Of a stretch of 64,000 nt of DNA, positions 13,001 to 22,539 are shown piece after piece. The DNA is from Neolentinus lepideus HHB14362 ss-1 (taxonomy: Eukaryota > Basidiomycota > Agaricomycetes > Gloeophyllales > Gloeophyllaceae): assembly GCA_001632425.1 (NCBI GenBank), contig KV425577.1, forward strand, positions 251,462-315,461, in the 5' to 3' direction. Each line of letters opens with the position of its first letter. Within the stretch, counting starts at the first letter, position 1. The notes beneath the pieces were generated by a model that had not been told where the DNA came from, searched no databases, and saw only the letters and a program-made list of their open reading frames with translations. The translations under genes were made by a program, and so were the position numbers.

Positions 13001-14017
13001 CGCGTGGAAGTGCAGGCTCGTGGGCGGATCGGCGATTTCGATGAGGACGTGCTTGGATTTGTCGATCCTGGAGGAGGCGATGGCCGCGGTTTGCCATTTC
13101 TGGACTGGAGTCTGTTTGGGTTAGGGGGTGGAGAGATTTGGATGGGGTTGTGCGGGATAGAATAGTGGATACTGACCTTGTCAGACTCACTAGCGAAGAA
13201 TACGGCACCGTTACCGACGCCTAATGTGCCTTTCTTCTTCTTGCCTTTCTTATCGACCTCGGAGACTGACCATGTCTGGATATCATCTGAGCTGGCCTTT
13301 GTAGCAGCGACCCGATCGGCTGGGTCGACGTAAGTGCTGACTGGGCGTGGAGGCTGATGGGACGTTGTTAGGGACAAACTCCATTAATAGAGCTAGTGGG
13401 ACATACCGACGGAGGTACGACGATGTTGCCTAATGAGGGGATGGAAGGAGGGGAGGGGGCATCATCGGTAGTCTGCAGGGCAGCTTAGTATCATATCTGA
13501 ATGAATGTAGCGAGCTACGCACCTCTTCAACATATGTGGCTGGTACATATCCGGCACCGGCCTCCTCGCTCTTACTCTGCACAAGCCACCAATCATCCTC
13601 TTTGGCAAATACAAGCAGCAGCTCATCCTCCTTTATCGTGAGTTCGCCGGGGGCTGATGCTTCATAGTCATAGAGAGCTTTGGCGGTTGCGGTGTGCTCG
13701 GCCTGGGTGGTATAGGGTCAATACCTGCGACCGGCTGCGTGGGACGGAACTGACCTCCTCGACGTAGGCAGACGGGACCAGACCAGTAGGCCCCTCTTCG
13801 TCGGGGTTGTCAGACTTGCACTTGACCTTCCACCAGCTAGTATCGGAGGAGTCAATAGGGTGACAGCATAGCAGCCGGAGGGGACTTGCTCATCATCTGT
13901 CTTCTCGAGTAGCAAGAGGAGCTGGTTCTCCTTGACCTCTATCTCATCCTCTGCCTGGGGCTCGTAGTCGTATGACGCCTTGAGTACGGCGAGATACTTG
14001 TCTTGGTCTGCGGACAT
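10032..14017 (-). CDS. SLA1: SLA1-type endocytic adaptor: three SH3 domains, SHD1, SHD2 and LxxQxTG repeats
   Basis: Links cargo, clathrin coat and the Arp2/3 machinery at cortical actin patches. ATG at 14017; stop TAA at 10032-10034. In order: SH3-1 (about 13900-14000, YLAVLKASYDYEPQAEDEIE), SH3-2 (about 13540-13690), a PH-like region (about 12950-13380), SH3-3 (about 12600-12770, ALYDFTADGEDELSIVEGE), an alanine/lysine/glutamate-rich coiled coil with a poly-Ala run (12430-12480), SHD1 (about 11850-12010, IWRDRTGQFTVEAALLGYQ), which binds NPFxD sorting signals, and the SAM-like SHD2 (about 11560-11700, DWFEFFLNAGCDIDDC). The C-terminal tail (about 10440-10810) carries several LxxQxTG-like motifs (LQTQQTG, LNTQPTG, LMSQPTG, MMSQPTG, IMSQPTG), the sites used by Ark1/Prk1 kinases in yeast. 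The last exons read ANIFAQMKSGTFA and a Gly/Tyr-rich end. Roughly 1,150 residues. Confidence 0.93.
12430..12480 (-). repeat. GCN triplet run encoding poly-alanine
   Basis: On the + strand, a run of GCA then GCG triplets (gcagcagcag...gcggcggcgg). Read leftward in the SLA1 frame it encodes about a dozen alanines at the start of the charged coiled coil. Triplet slippage would change length without breaking the frame. Confidence 0.8.
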
Positions 14018-14211
14018 GGAGGGAGGATAACTGAGTGCTATGGGTATGATGGCATGGACGGTGCCGGCGCGGTCGGGATCGTGGGAGAAATATTACAGAG
14101 GTTGCCTAAAGTGGAAAACTTTAAATTACAGGATGAGCTCAGGCAGCCAGAGTGTAGTACTGTACTGGCAGTGTACTTGTATCCTGTATCGCTACCACTA
14201 GCCCCGTCGCC
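14018..14211. promoter_or_regulatory. Divergent promoter SLA1/eRF3
   Basis: Only 194 bp separate the two start codons of the head-to-head genes, so core promoters and both 5' leaders must overlap or abut. No TATA box recognised. Confidence 0.5.
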
Positions 14212-16256
14212 ATGAGCAAGCTCAACGTCAACGCCTTCGAGTTCGTCCCAGGCAAGGCCTTCCGCGTTCCCGGCCAGCAACCACCCCCGGCGCCCCTCGA
14301 GCGGCCCACCCCTACCGAGGCCCCCCCTCCGCCGCCAACCATCTCACTCAACATCGGCGGGTCCAGGCTGCCAGCAACCGCCCAACCCGTCGAACGACCA
14401 CCCCCAGCACAGGCCCCTGCACCAACGATCTCTCTAAACATTGGCGGCTCCAAGCCATCATCCGGCAATGCCACTCCCATCCCACCAGCCCCTGCTACTG
14501 CTACTCAACCCCCGAAACCTACCGCTCCTGCTGCTTCATCTACTGCCCAGTCCTCATCATCGAGGTCTTCACCGGCCCCATCTTCCTCCAAAACCTTTAC
14601 CACCGAAAGGGCTAAAACAGATACAAGTGCCGTTATACAAGACGTACACACTGCTGCCGACTCGGAGACGCTGAAGGATCTCTTCGGAGATGGTACGTCG
14701 ATCCATTGATCACCAGCGGTATCTGCAATTGATCTCATTTGCAGTCAAGGAGCACCTCAATATCGTCTTCATCGGTCACGTCGATGCGGGCAAGAGTACG
14801 CTCGGCGGAAACATCCTCTACCTCTCCGGCTCGATCGATAAGCGTACCATGGAAAAATACGAACGCGAGGCCAAAGAGCTCGGCCGAGAGTCCTGGTACC
14901 TCAGTTGGGCGCTCGACTCGACGCCCCAAGAGCGCGCAAAGGGCAAGACCCAGGAAGTCGGGCGAGCATACTTTGAAACCTCCTCGCGGCGCTACACCAT
15001 CCTCGACGCTCCGGGCCACAAGACTTTCGTCCCCTCCATGATCTCCGGCGCCGCGCAGGCAGACGTCGCGGTCCTAGTCATCTCCGCGCGCAAGGGCGAG
15101 TTCGAGACCGGCTTCGAGAGGGGCGGCCAGACGCGCGAGCACATCATGCTCGTCAAGACCGCCGGCGTGTCCAAGGTCATCGTCGTCGTGAACAAGATGG
15201 ACGAGTCCACCGTCGAGTGGTCTCAAGCGCGCTTCAAGGAGGTCCAGGACAAGTTGACGCCGTTCGTCAAGGCCGCTGGCTTCAACCCCAAGACCGACGT
15301 GACCTTTCTCCCTATTTCCGCGTACACCGGTGCGAACGTGAAGGAGCGGGTGTCACCCTCCGTCTGCAACTGGTGGAAGTAAGTCTTACACCACTAACCC
15401 CACCCCCTCATCTCACCTCCATCCCTTCCAGCGGCCCTTCCTTCCTCGAATACCTCGACAAAATGCCCATGGTCGACCGCAAGGTCAACGCGCCGCTCAT
15501 GATGCCCATCTCCGAAAAGTACAAGGACATGGGCACGATCGTCGTCGGCAAGATCGAGTCGGGGCGCCTGCGCAAGGGCGACACGCTCTCGCTCTACCCG
15601 AACAAGATCGTCGTCGACGTCGCGGGCATCTACAACGAGATGGAGGACGAGGTCGACCGCGCGCTGTGCGGCGACAACGTGCGCATCCGCCTGCGCGGCG
15701 TCGAGGACGAGGACGTCAGCCCCGGCTTCGTGCTCACGAGCCCGCAGAAGCCGGTACACGCCGTGCGGCAGTTCGAGGCGCAGCTAGCTGTCCTTGATCA
15801 TAGGAACATCATCTGTGCGGGGTACTCGGCTGTGATGCATTGTCATACGCTTGCTGAGGAGGTGACATTGACGGTAAGGCATCCCATGTACGCTGCGTAT
15901 GCATGTTAATCTCGTCTACAGGCCCTACTACACTACTTCGACAAGGCCACCGGCCGCAAATCAAAGAAGCCACCTCAGTTCGCCAAGCGCGGACAGAAGA
16001 TCGTCGCGGTCCTCGAGACGGTCCAGCCCGTCTGCCTAGAGCGATTCGTCGACTACCCTCAGCTGGGTCGCTTCACCCTTCGAGACGAGGGTAAGTGCCC
16101 TCAAGTTGTCCACCCCCCACGTGTACCTGATCACAGTGCTCCAACTCCACAGGCAAAACGGTCGCCATCGGCAAGGTCACCAAGCTGATTGAAGGGCCTA
16201 TCGACGAAGTCGCTGATGGTGTCGCAGGTCTGTCAGTGAGCAGTGCAGCGGCGTAA
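14212..16256 (+). CDS. SUP35: Translation termination factor eRF3 (Sup35), with N-terminal PAM2 motif
   Basis: GTPase that works with eRF1 to end translation. ATG 14212, stop TAA 16254-16256. Introns at 14693-14744, 15379-15431, 15874-15921 and 16091-16152 give 609 aa in frame. The N-terminus has SKLNVNAFEFVPG, which fits the PAM2 motif for binding the MLLE domain of poly(A)-binding protein. A Pro/Ser-rich linker follows, containing two copies of TISLNIGGS. The GTPase domain shows G1 GHVDAGKS, G3 DAPGH and G4 NKMD. Barrel domains II and III follow. Yeast Sup35 has a Q/N-rich prion domain; none is seen here. GTPase and C-terminal regions resemble eRF3 more than Hbs1 (YLSWALDSTPQERAKGKTQE). Very secure. 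Confidence 0.95.
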
Positions 16257-16446
16257 AATAGTGTCACAACGCAGAAGTAAGATACATACTGTAACATTGA
16301 ACCTTGGATATAAGCTGTACCGTGTCACGCATGTCAAAACAAGGTTGTCGTGTCTGGAGACACGCGGACGGTGCCGGCTGGCATAGTAGTTCGAACAACG
16401 GATAACAAGCTTAGGGAGATAAAAAGCTCGAGCAAATGACCCCCAG

Positions 16447-16528
16447 TGACCACAGCAGGGGTCGAACCTGCAATCTCCTGATAAACGATAAATCGTAGTC
16501 AGACGCGATGCCATTTCGCCATGCGGCC
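16447..16528 (-). tRNA. tRNA-Arg (anticodon ACG) with 10-nt intron
   Basis: Read on the minus strand. The acceptor GGCCGCA (16522-16528) pairs with TGTGGTC (16448-16454), with discriminator A. The T arm GCAGG TTCGACC CCTGC is at 16455-16471. The anticodon stem TCTGA pairs with TCAGG. The loop starts C-T-A-C-G-A, so the anticodon is ACG (16494-16496 on the + strand). The intron TTTATCGTTT occupies 16483-16492. The body is nearly identical to the gene at 1327-1405, while the introns differ in length and sequence. Confidence 0.88.
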
Positions 16529-16635
16529 ACACAAACATATGGTTTCGTGATAATAGTCATCCAGTGTTGCATCAATTTCTGTTAAATCATACAATAATAC
16601 CATAATAACCTCATTTCCCCATCTACACCAACCCT

Positions 16636-18748
16636 CTACGCCTCCTTAAAAAACTCCCTCACAACTTTTCCTAAGATACCCACTGCCTTCTTGAGCTCGT
16701 CAAACTGCACATCGCGCCGTCAACCAGTCATCAGAGTCTCGATTTCGCGAACCCACGCACCTCGGAGAAGCTGAACGAGATGCGATAGTGCCCGTCATTG
16801 GGCCCGTCGGGCGAATTCTCGTCGTCCGCGACGAAGAACCACCCGGGGGAGATGATGAGCCCCGCCTCGGCGAGCGCGACCCACAGCTTCATCTCGAAGC
16901 TGTCGTCGTCGGGCGAGAACGCCGGGTGGTTCTCAAAGTGCACTTTGAGCTACGACAAAACACGCCTAAAATGAGGACACGACAGCAGCCAGCCGCATGG
17001 AGACGCGCGCACCCAGATGAACATCCCCGACGTCGGCGGCACGAAGCTAAACAGCGGCGTCCGCGCCGTCATCGCGAACTTCTCCCCCTCCCCGTGCGCG
17101 TCCCGCTTCTCGCTCGCAGCGTACACGTCGCACCCCCTCCACGCGCCGCCCTCGCCCGTCGACAAGGTCAGATCGAACTCGTCCGCGAACGTGTCGATGA
17201 AAAAGTCGCGGCGGGACCTGTACTGCGTGCCGAGCCCGCGGAGCCACCGGATGTAGCCTTCGAAGCCCCAGTTCAGAAGCAAAGAGGTGATGATGGACTG
17301 TTGAAGGGGTGTCAGAAATGGAAAGGGAGAAGGACGTCAGGTGGAAATACCTGGCCGAAGCCGCACGGCGCCTGGGTAGAGACTTCGCCCGCCCGCTCGA
17401 GACGCTCGGCAAAGAGGGGATTGCAAGTGAACCAGCCGAGACGGCTGCCAGGGGCAATCGTCTGCATCGCCAGTAAGCGCCGAGTTCTCTGTGTCTACAA
17501 AACCACGCACCTTTGAGAATGTGTCGAGGCGGATGACGCGGCCTTGGTAGTCATATCTGTACAACAATATGTCAATAAATGCATATAAACATATGTTGCG
17601 AGCTCGGCGCACCTCAAAAAGCTCGGTGCCAAACTGGCAATGTACTGCGAGACGTCGTCTGGCGTCGACTCGGTGCTGCGGACGAGCTTAGGCACGTACT
17701 TGCCTTCTTGCAGGAAGTAATATGGGTCATCCTCGACGATGACGATATCTAATCGTTTGAATTGATGACGGTAGGTAGCGTCCGTGGATATGAAGCGCAG
17801 CGTTCTTACCATATTCAACGCAGATATCGTAGATCTCCTTCTTCCGCTTTCCACCCATAGTCTTTGGGACGACAAGTCAGTCCGAGGTGGCGAATGTTGA
17901 ACATGTAACTCACAGCACCGCTTGGGTTCTGACCCACTGGAACAGTGTACATGACATGAGGCCTGATTGATGTTGGCAACAGGTTCTATTGGCCGAGTAA
18001 AGGGACTGAAATACCTCTTCTTGCCCTGCACGGACTCGTCCCACTCGGCCAATATCTTGCGCAGTGATTCGGGGGACATTCCCTCGTTGTCCATACCAAC
18101 GGCAACCGCGGTGACGCCGAGTGGATTGACAGAGGCTAAGGCAGAGGGATATGTCCATTCCTCGGTAAGGAAACACTCGCCGGGGTTGAAGAGGGTCAAG
18201 GCAGCTCGGTTCCATCCGTCAGTATTGCCGGTATGAGCAAGAGCCACGAAGTTGCTGTAGGCGGGCTGGTAGACTTTGGTGACGAATTCCTGGAGAAACT
18301 TCTGTAGCGGCACCAAGCCAGTGGCGGTACCATATTGCAAAGCGGTGGCGAGGTTCACGTGGGAAGAAGGATCCTTGACATACTTGGGGATAGTGAGCGG
18401 AGTAGATTTCTCCTTGCGGGGAGCGGCACCGAAGATCTTCCAGAACCAAGAGGTGGACGAGGACTGGGAGGAGGAAGTAGACACTGGGAAAGAGTCGGGG
18501 ACGAGGCCGTCCGCGGTGATGGTGGAGAAGGGAAAGTAACCGGGGTTGGGCATTCCTGCAATTGCATAGGTTACTGAATGGGTTCATCGGTAGAGATCAA
18601 AGGCCGACAAACCGCCAGCAAGAGTAATAACGCCAGGTTTCCCCATATACTTTGAGAGGCCCTTGAGAGGGGACGTGCGACGGGCCTTGGACACATCGGA
18701 GAGGTGGTGGGACAGGTCGATGGCGACGGGCTGCTTTTCGTAGTCCAT
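16636..18748 (-). CDS. PLP-dependent aminotransferase, Aro8/kynurenine-aminoadipate type
   Basis: Fold-type I class I/II aminotransferase. Fungal members of this group act on aromatic amino acids or 2-aminoadipate (lysine pathway). Start ATG 18748 (MDYEKQPVAIDLSHHLSD), then SPLKGLSKYMGKPGVITLAGG spliced to MPNPGYFPF. Stop TAG at 16636-16638. Motifs: LQYGTATGLVPL (substrate/cofactor region), DIVIVEDDPYYFLQ (Asp/Tyr contacting PLP) and RLDTFSK, whose lysine (codon 17511-17513) is the Schiff-base residue directly before an intron. APGSRLGWF follows, and the C-terminal domain ends HYRISFSFSE...VVREFFKEA with the carboxylate-binding Arg in HYRISFS. At least seven introns. No secretion or mitochondrial signal seen. 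Substrate cannot be fixed from sequence; ARO8-like is the best guess. Confidence 0.88.
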
Positions 18749-18868
18749 GGCGGGGGGTGACTAGTGGTAACTGGGTAAGGATAACTAGTGGGGACTAGTA
18801 ATAGTATACCGAGTGTTAGTCAACGTTAGTCATCCGTGATAAGATAAGCGCGGGTATCAATATACGCA

Positions 18869-18913
18869 GTGCGCGATCTATTCAACGCAACGGTGCGCGG
18901 TCTATTCACCGCA
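18869..18913. repeat. Imperfect 21-bp direct repeat, two copies
   Basis: GTGCGCGATCTATTCAACGC is followed a few bases later by GTGCGCGGTCTATTCACCGC. Only two internal bases differ. It sits upstream of the aminotransferase start codon. Confidence 0.75.
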
Positions 18914-18938
18914 GTCAAAGGGTTCTGCGTTAACACTA

Positions 18939-18956
18939 GTCAACAACGTTGTTGAC
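18939..18956. repeat. Perfect 18-bp palindrome
   Basis: GTCAACAACGTTGTTGAC is its own reverse complement. The next bases contain CGTTAACG, a second palindrome. Such symmetry suits a dimeric DNA-binding protein, but no factor can be named. Confidence 0.8.
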
Positions 18957-19859
18957 CGTTAACGTTAATGACCGGAGTCTATGCACGGTCATTCTATGCC
19001 TCAATCCACCTTACCGCCAGATCCTATCACCCGCCAAATCTGCCCCAGTCATTCAAAGCCTTGCTGTCAAGCCATCACTAACAACCTGACCTTCCCATTA
19101 TGCAGTCCAACGTTGCAGAGGTAGAGGGATGCTTTCTACCGTGGCTGACCATCATCGTTTCAATCTCCTGTGCGTAGCTCTTGTCTGCATTCCAATTACA
19201 TGCGAGTGCCGTATCATCACGTCAAGTGCCAGGCAGACACCGCTACCAGTTCGATTTCCCGTTGGTGCCACTTGCGAGTACGATAGATCATGCGCTTGTG
19301 CCTTGTTAAGCGGAATGGAGAAATCCCTACACACAGCGTCCACCAATGAAATTTGGTTCTGGAACATCCATCGGCTAACTATTCTTTTGAACAGGCTTCT
19401 TTTTCTGCAGACTATGACATTGAATATTGAAGCTATCTCTTAGCGGTTCAGACCTTGGAAGCGAACCAATCAGTCACATGGTTGCAACTCGTCCTTCGCT
19501 CTTTGCCTTGGACAAAGATGCTAAAACGAGACAAACTCCGACTCCTGCTTCTGACAGCCAAGCGCTATAAACTCCGAACCGCGCCATCAAATCCAACCCT
19601 AATTTGTGTTCCATCTCTCGCACTGCCATAACCGTGCCACCGACTCATTGTCCACATTCTGGTTCGTGAAACCTGCCACACACTAAGAATAGAACAGGTA
19701 TGCCACCCTTTGTCTCACTCAGGATCCGTCTGATGTGTGGCAAACACAATTTATAAAGCTTCCGTCGCACAACTCTACCACCACCCCGCTTCCCCGTCTC
19801 GAACAGCTTGTCACTACTTACTCCATACAACATCTTCCAAACCTTTTTCGAGCTCAGTC

Positions 19860-20287
19860 ATGGCTATTATCTGCAAGCCACAGGTGCCCGAGGTTGGTGG
19901 TGGCATCCCTCATGAAGCAACAGCCGCCACGCCCCGATTCCGATCGCGCAAGGTTCGTATTCAATCCCGTCAATCTCGTGTGGGAAGGGGTTCATAACTT
20001 CATATTCAAGGGAAAGGAACCGGTAAACCCAAGATGGCCTCATCAATCCCCCGGTCCGAAACGTGCTCGACGCGTCGAGCTAGAACAAGTAAGCCAGTTT
20101 AACCTGCCTCACATTCGACCACTATACAGACGAAACTCCGTATCAGAATCCGTCCCCGGCCCATTCAGATCGTGCGACCGGTGCTACTTCCACCAGCGCA
20201 TCGTCAACACATGCGCACGATAGCATTGTATGTGACATGCCCATCCACCTCTTGCCGGAGAACTTACAAGGCATCGCGCATATATAG
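19860..20287 (+). CDS. Hypothetical small protein, proposed three-exon gene
   Basis: Not a recognised family. Proposed reading: ATG 19860 (MAIICKPQVPEVGGG), a first exon ending RFRSRK, an intron starting GTTCGTATTC, a second exon starting GKEPVNPRWP and ending RRVELEQ, an intron starting GTAAGCCAG and ending at CAG, then a last exon (NPSPAHSDRATG...) ending LPENLQGIAHI before TAG at 20285-20287. About 100 residues, basic in the middle and Ser/Thr-rich after it. The frame is kept across both introns, but single-exon and alternative-acceptor readings also exist. It lies just upstream of the AGC-like kinase on the same strand and could instead be part of that gene's 5' region. Confidence 0.35.
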
Positions 20288-20303
20288 TTCAATTTATACG
20301 CGG
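20276..20303 (+). promoter_or_regulatory. TATA-like element upstream of the AGC-like kinase
   Basis: GCATATATAG and then ATTTATAC, about 100 bp before the kinase start codon at 20387. The position suits a TATA box with a short leader. It overlaps the end of the proposed small upstream gene. Confidence 0.35.
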
Positions 20304-20386
20304 CGCGCAGCCGACCCCTCCCGATATCGTCATCTGTATGGGCGCCTTGGAAGGGTTTCAAAGACGCTGTGCGCGCACGTCAGCAG

Positions 20387-21906
20387 ATGCCCGCCGCCCC
20401 ACCCTCCCCACCCTCTCGCCTATCCCGCTCACCTCCCCGTTCTCGCAATCCGAGTGCTGTCCCCCGCCTATCCCGCTCACCCCCACGATCCCGGGGCGCC
20501 CAGAGAAACGCTGAGGCAGGACCCTCGATGCCCATCCCCGAACAACGGCCCTTCTCTCCTCCCCCTGGTTCTGGCTCCACCCGCCGTCCGCCTCCGATCA
20601 GCCTGGGGGATCTCTCACTGGTGCGCGCTCTGGGTACGTACTTCCGTCCGTCCTTACGCGACAGCCCCAGGCCCTGATTAAACGCTGACTGATCTTTCAC
20701 TTCCTTTTCGTAGGAGAAGGCGGCCTTGGGGCGGTGGCTCTGACGCAGCTGCACAGGGAGTGCAGCCACCCCTTGGAACTCCGCGCCCCGCTTTTCGCCA
20801 CAAAGTACGTGCGCAAAAAGGAGACGAAAGAGACGGAATGGGTGCGGTTTATCTTTTGCTTTTGCGCGATACTAGGCCGCAGTGCTAACGAGCGTACGAA
20901 CAGGACGACGACGCGAAGGAGCGCGCCGCGCTCGCGCGCCTGCCTTGGAACCCCTACGTGGGCTCGCTCGTCAGCGTGCACGAGGACGATGTGAACCGCT
21001 ACCTTCACCTCGAGCTGCTGCCCTGCGGGTCGCTGCACCAGCTCGTCCGCACGGTAGGCCCGCTCAGCACGTCCGCGGCGCGGTTTTACTTCGCCAACAT
21101 CGTGTGCGCGCTCGACCACATACACAGGAGTGGCTACGTGCATAGGGACGTGAAGCCTGATAATATTCTTATGGGCAGGGATGGGTACCTGTGCATGATC
21201 GATTTCTCCTTCACTAAGAAGGAGGAGGAGGATGATGCGAAGGATTGGGTTGGTATAGGCACGCCGGTATATAAGCCACCCGAGGTCGTTCGGGAGGACC
21301 TCGATGGGGAGTTCGGTCGCGGCATCGACTGGTGGGCAGCTGGATGTGTATTATATGAAATGCTCACAGCGTGGCATGTAAGTTTGTCTATGCTCGTGAG
21401 CCGCCAAGCTTCCTCAACTCAACCGTGAAAACAGGTTTATGTAGGCTGTGACGATGACAGGGTGCACGCTCGCATCCTCAAGGGGAAGTTCAAATACCCC
21501 AAGGGCGTGGAGGTTGACCCGGACGCCCGAGACCTCATCTCTCGCCTGCTCGACCAGACGCCTGCGAATAGGCTCGGCAGGAATGGCACAGAAGAGGTGA
21601 TGCGGCACCCTTTCCTGAGTGGCATAGATTGGTGCAAAATGAAGCGGAGGCAGTACGCGGTAAGTCCCCGTCCCGGTCCTGCACATCGGCCTCGGTCATA
21701 ATTACCGTGTTCCCGCTTTCCAGGCTCCATTTGTCCCGCGGGATCTTGATCCTGTCAATATGCATCACCATGCTGCGATGCCCAAGCAAGAGGCGGTTCC
21801 GGGTCTGCACATCGAGCGTCCGCCGCTCCACCGCCGCTTTGAGGATATCGCAGAAGATGACGAGACAGACCCCAGAGTCAGAAAGAAGCGCAGGCTAGCG
21901 CGGTGA
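20387..21906 (+). CDS. AGC-like serine/threonine protein kinase with DFS in place of DFG
   Basis: Exons 20387-20633, 20714-20841, 20904-21377, 21435-21659 and 21724-21906 give 418 aa in frame. The N-terminal 85 residues are Pro/Arg/Ser-rich and disordered. Kinase core: glycine loop GEGGLGAV, lysine in LFATKYVRKK, catalytic loop HRDVKPDNIL, then MIDFSFTKK where DFG is DFS, activation end GTPVYKPPE, and DWWAAGCVLYEML. The C-lobe ends NRLGRNGTEEVMRHPFLSGIDW, typical of the AGC group (PKA/PKC/Akt). The usual AGC C-terminal hydrophobic motif is not seen; instead the protein ends in a charged tail KKRRLAR. The segment encoding that tail is duplicated just downstream. Ser for Gly in DFG is tolerated in some active kinases, so loss of activity cannot be assumed. 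Substrate unknown. Confidence 0.82.
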
Positions 21907-22150
21907 CGAAAATGACATCCTGAGCGATGCTGCGAACTTTTTCTCTGATCTTACCAATACGCATCACCATGCTGAGCTGCCCAGGCAAGAGGCGGCTCCG
22001 GGGTTGCACATCGAGCGTCCGCCGCTCCACCGGCGCTTTGAGGATATCGCAGAAGACGACGAGACGGGCCCCGCGGTCATAAAGAAACGCAGGCTAGTGC
22101 GGTCAGGAAAATGACACCCTCAGCGGTGCTGCGGACTTTTTCTCGAAGTC
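21755..22150 (+). repeat. Tandem duplication, 199-bp period, covering the kinase 3' end
   Basis: The block from about 21755 (AATATGCATCACCATGCTG) to 21950 is repeated from about 21955 to 22150, with roughly one difference in ten bases. Matching landmarks CATCACCATGCTG start at 21763 and 21962. Copy 1 is the last coding exon and its flank. Copy 2 also keeps an open frame encoding LHIERPPLHRRFEDIAEDDE, but 199 is not a multiple of three, so that frame is shifted by one base relative to the kinase and lies after its stop codon. Confidence 0.85.
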
Positions 22151-22539
22151 AGAATGCTGTTTGGTGCGCTGGCGTCGCGAGAAGACTCTACCATCCTCTG
22201 CTTACTACATTGTCAAGTTATTTGTGCCATCGTCATTCCCCTTCTCCTTCTAGGAAACTCTTGTAGCCTTTGTCTTCCATGACATCTTGTCAGTAGTCTA
22301 GATAACCGGCGTTGCGATGATGATAAAGCGCTCTGATGCGTTCTGCCGCGAACTCAAATCACGGTAAAGAAAACACCGATCACCCTTCTGACAAGCCAGT
22401 GGAAGGTAGCTGCGCCTCCGAATGTTAGGCGAGAATAAATATTATATTATTTAAGCCGAGAGTGCATTATGTGCCTTGCTGACAGACTATATGATTTTTG
22501 TCGCGTCTCGAGAGACCCTACGCGTAAGTGGAATCCTCC
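22151..22539. other. Intergenic between kinase repeat and DUF6593 gene
   Basis: About 390 bp, convergent 3' flanks. It contains AT-rich AATATTATATTATTTAA near 22440. No gene recognised. Confidence 0.45.

Larger units (their letters stand above)
18749..19859. other. 1.1 kb intergenic stretch with short repeats
   Basis: No convincing gene. It contains repeated ACTAGTGG-type words, a 21-bp imperfect direct repeat, an 18-bp perfect palindrome and further CGTTAACG-type words, all within 18765-18970. A 104-codon open frame at 19129-19443 (+) is cysteine-rich but has no family resemblance. A TATA-like CTATAAA lies near 19564. Confidence 0.5.

Noticed and set aside
15394..15759. 121-codon minus frame inside eRF3
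   Set aside because: Shadow of the conserved barrel domains of eRF3 on the + strand.
16636..18748. Secondary-metabolite cluster membership of the aminotransferase
   Set aside because: Neighbours are eRF3, a tRNA and an unrelated kinase. No synthase, P450 or transporter lies within reach.
19129..19443. 104-codon cysteine-containing + strand frame as a possible secreted protein
   Set aside because: The N-terminus has charged residues before the hydrophobic part and no convincing signal peptide. No family resemblance and no splice support.
20172..20681. 169-codon + strand frame overlapping the AGC-kinase first exon
   Set aside because: It is an alternate-frame shadow of the Pro/Arg-rich first exon, and its reading has no domain.
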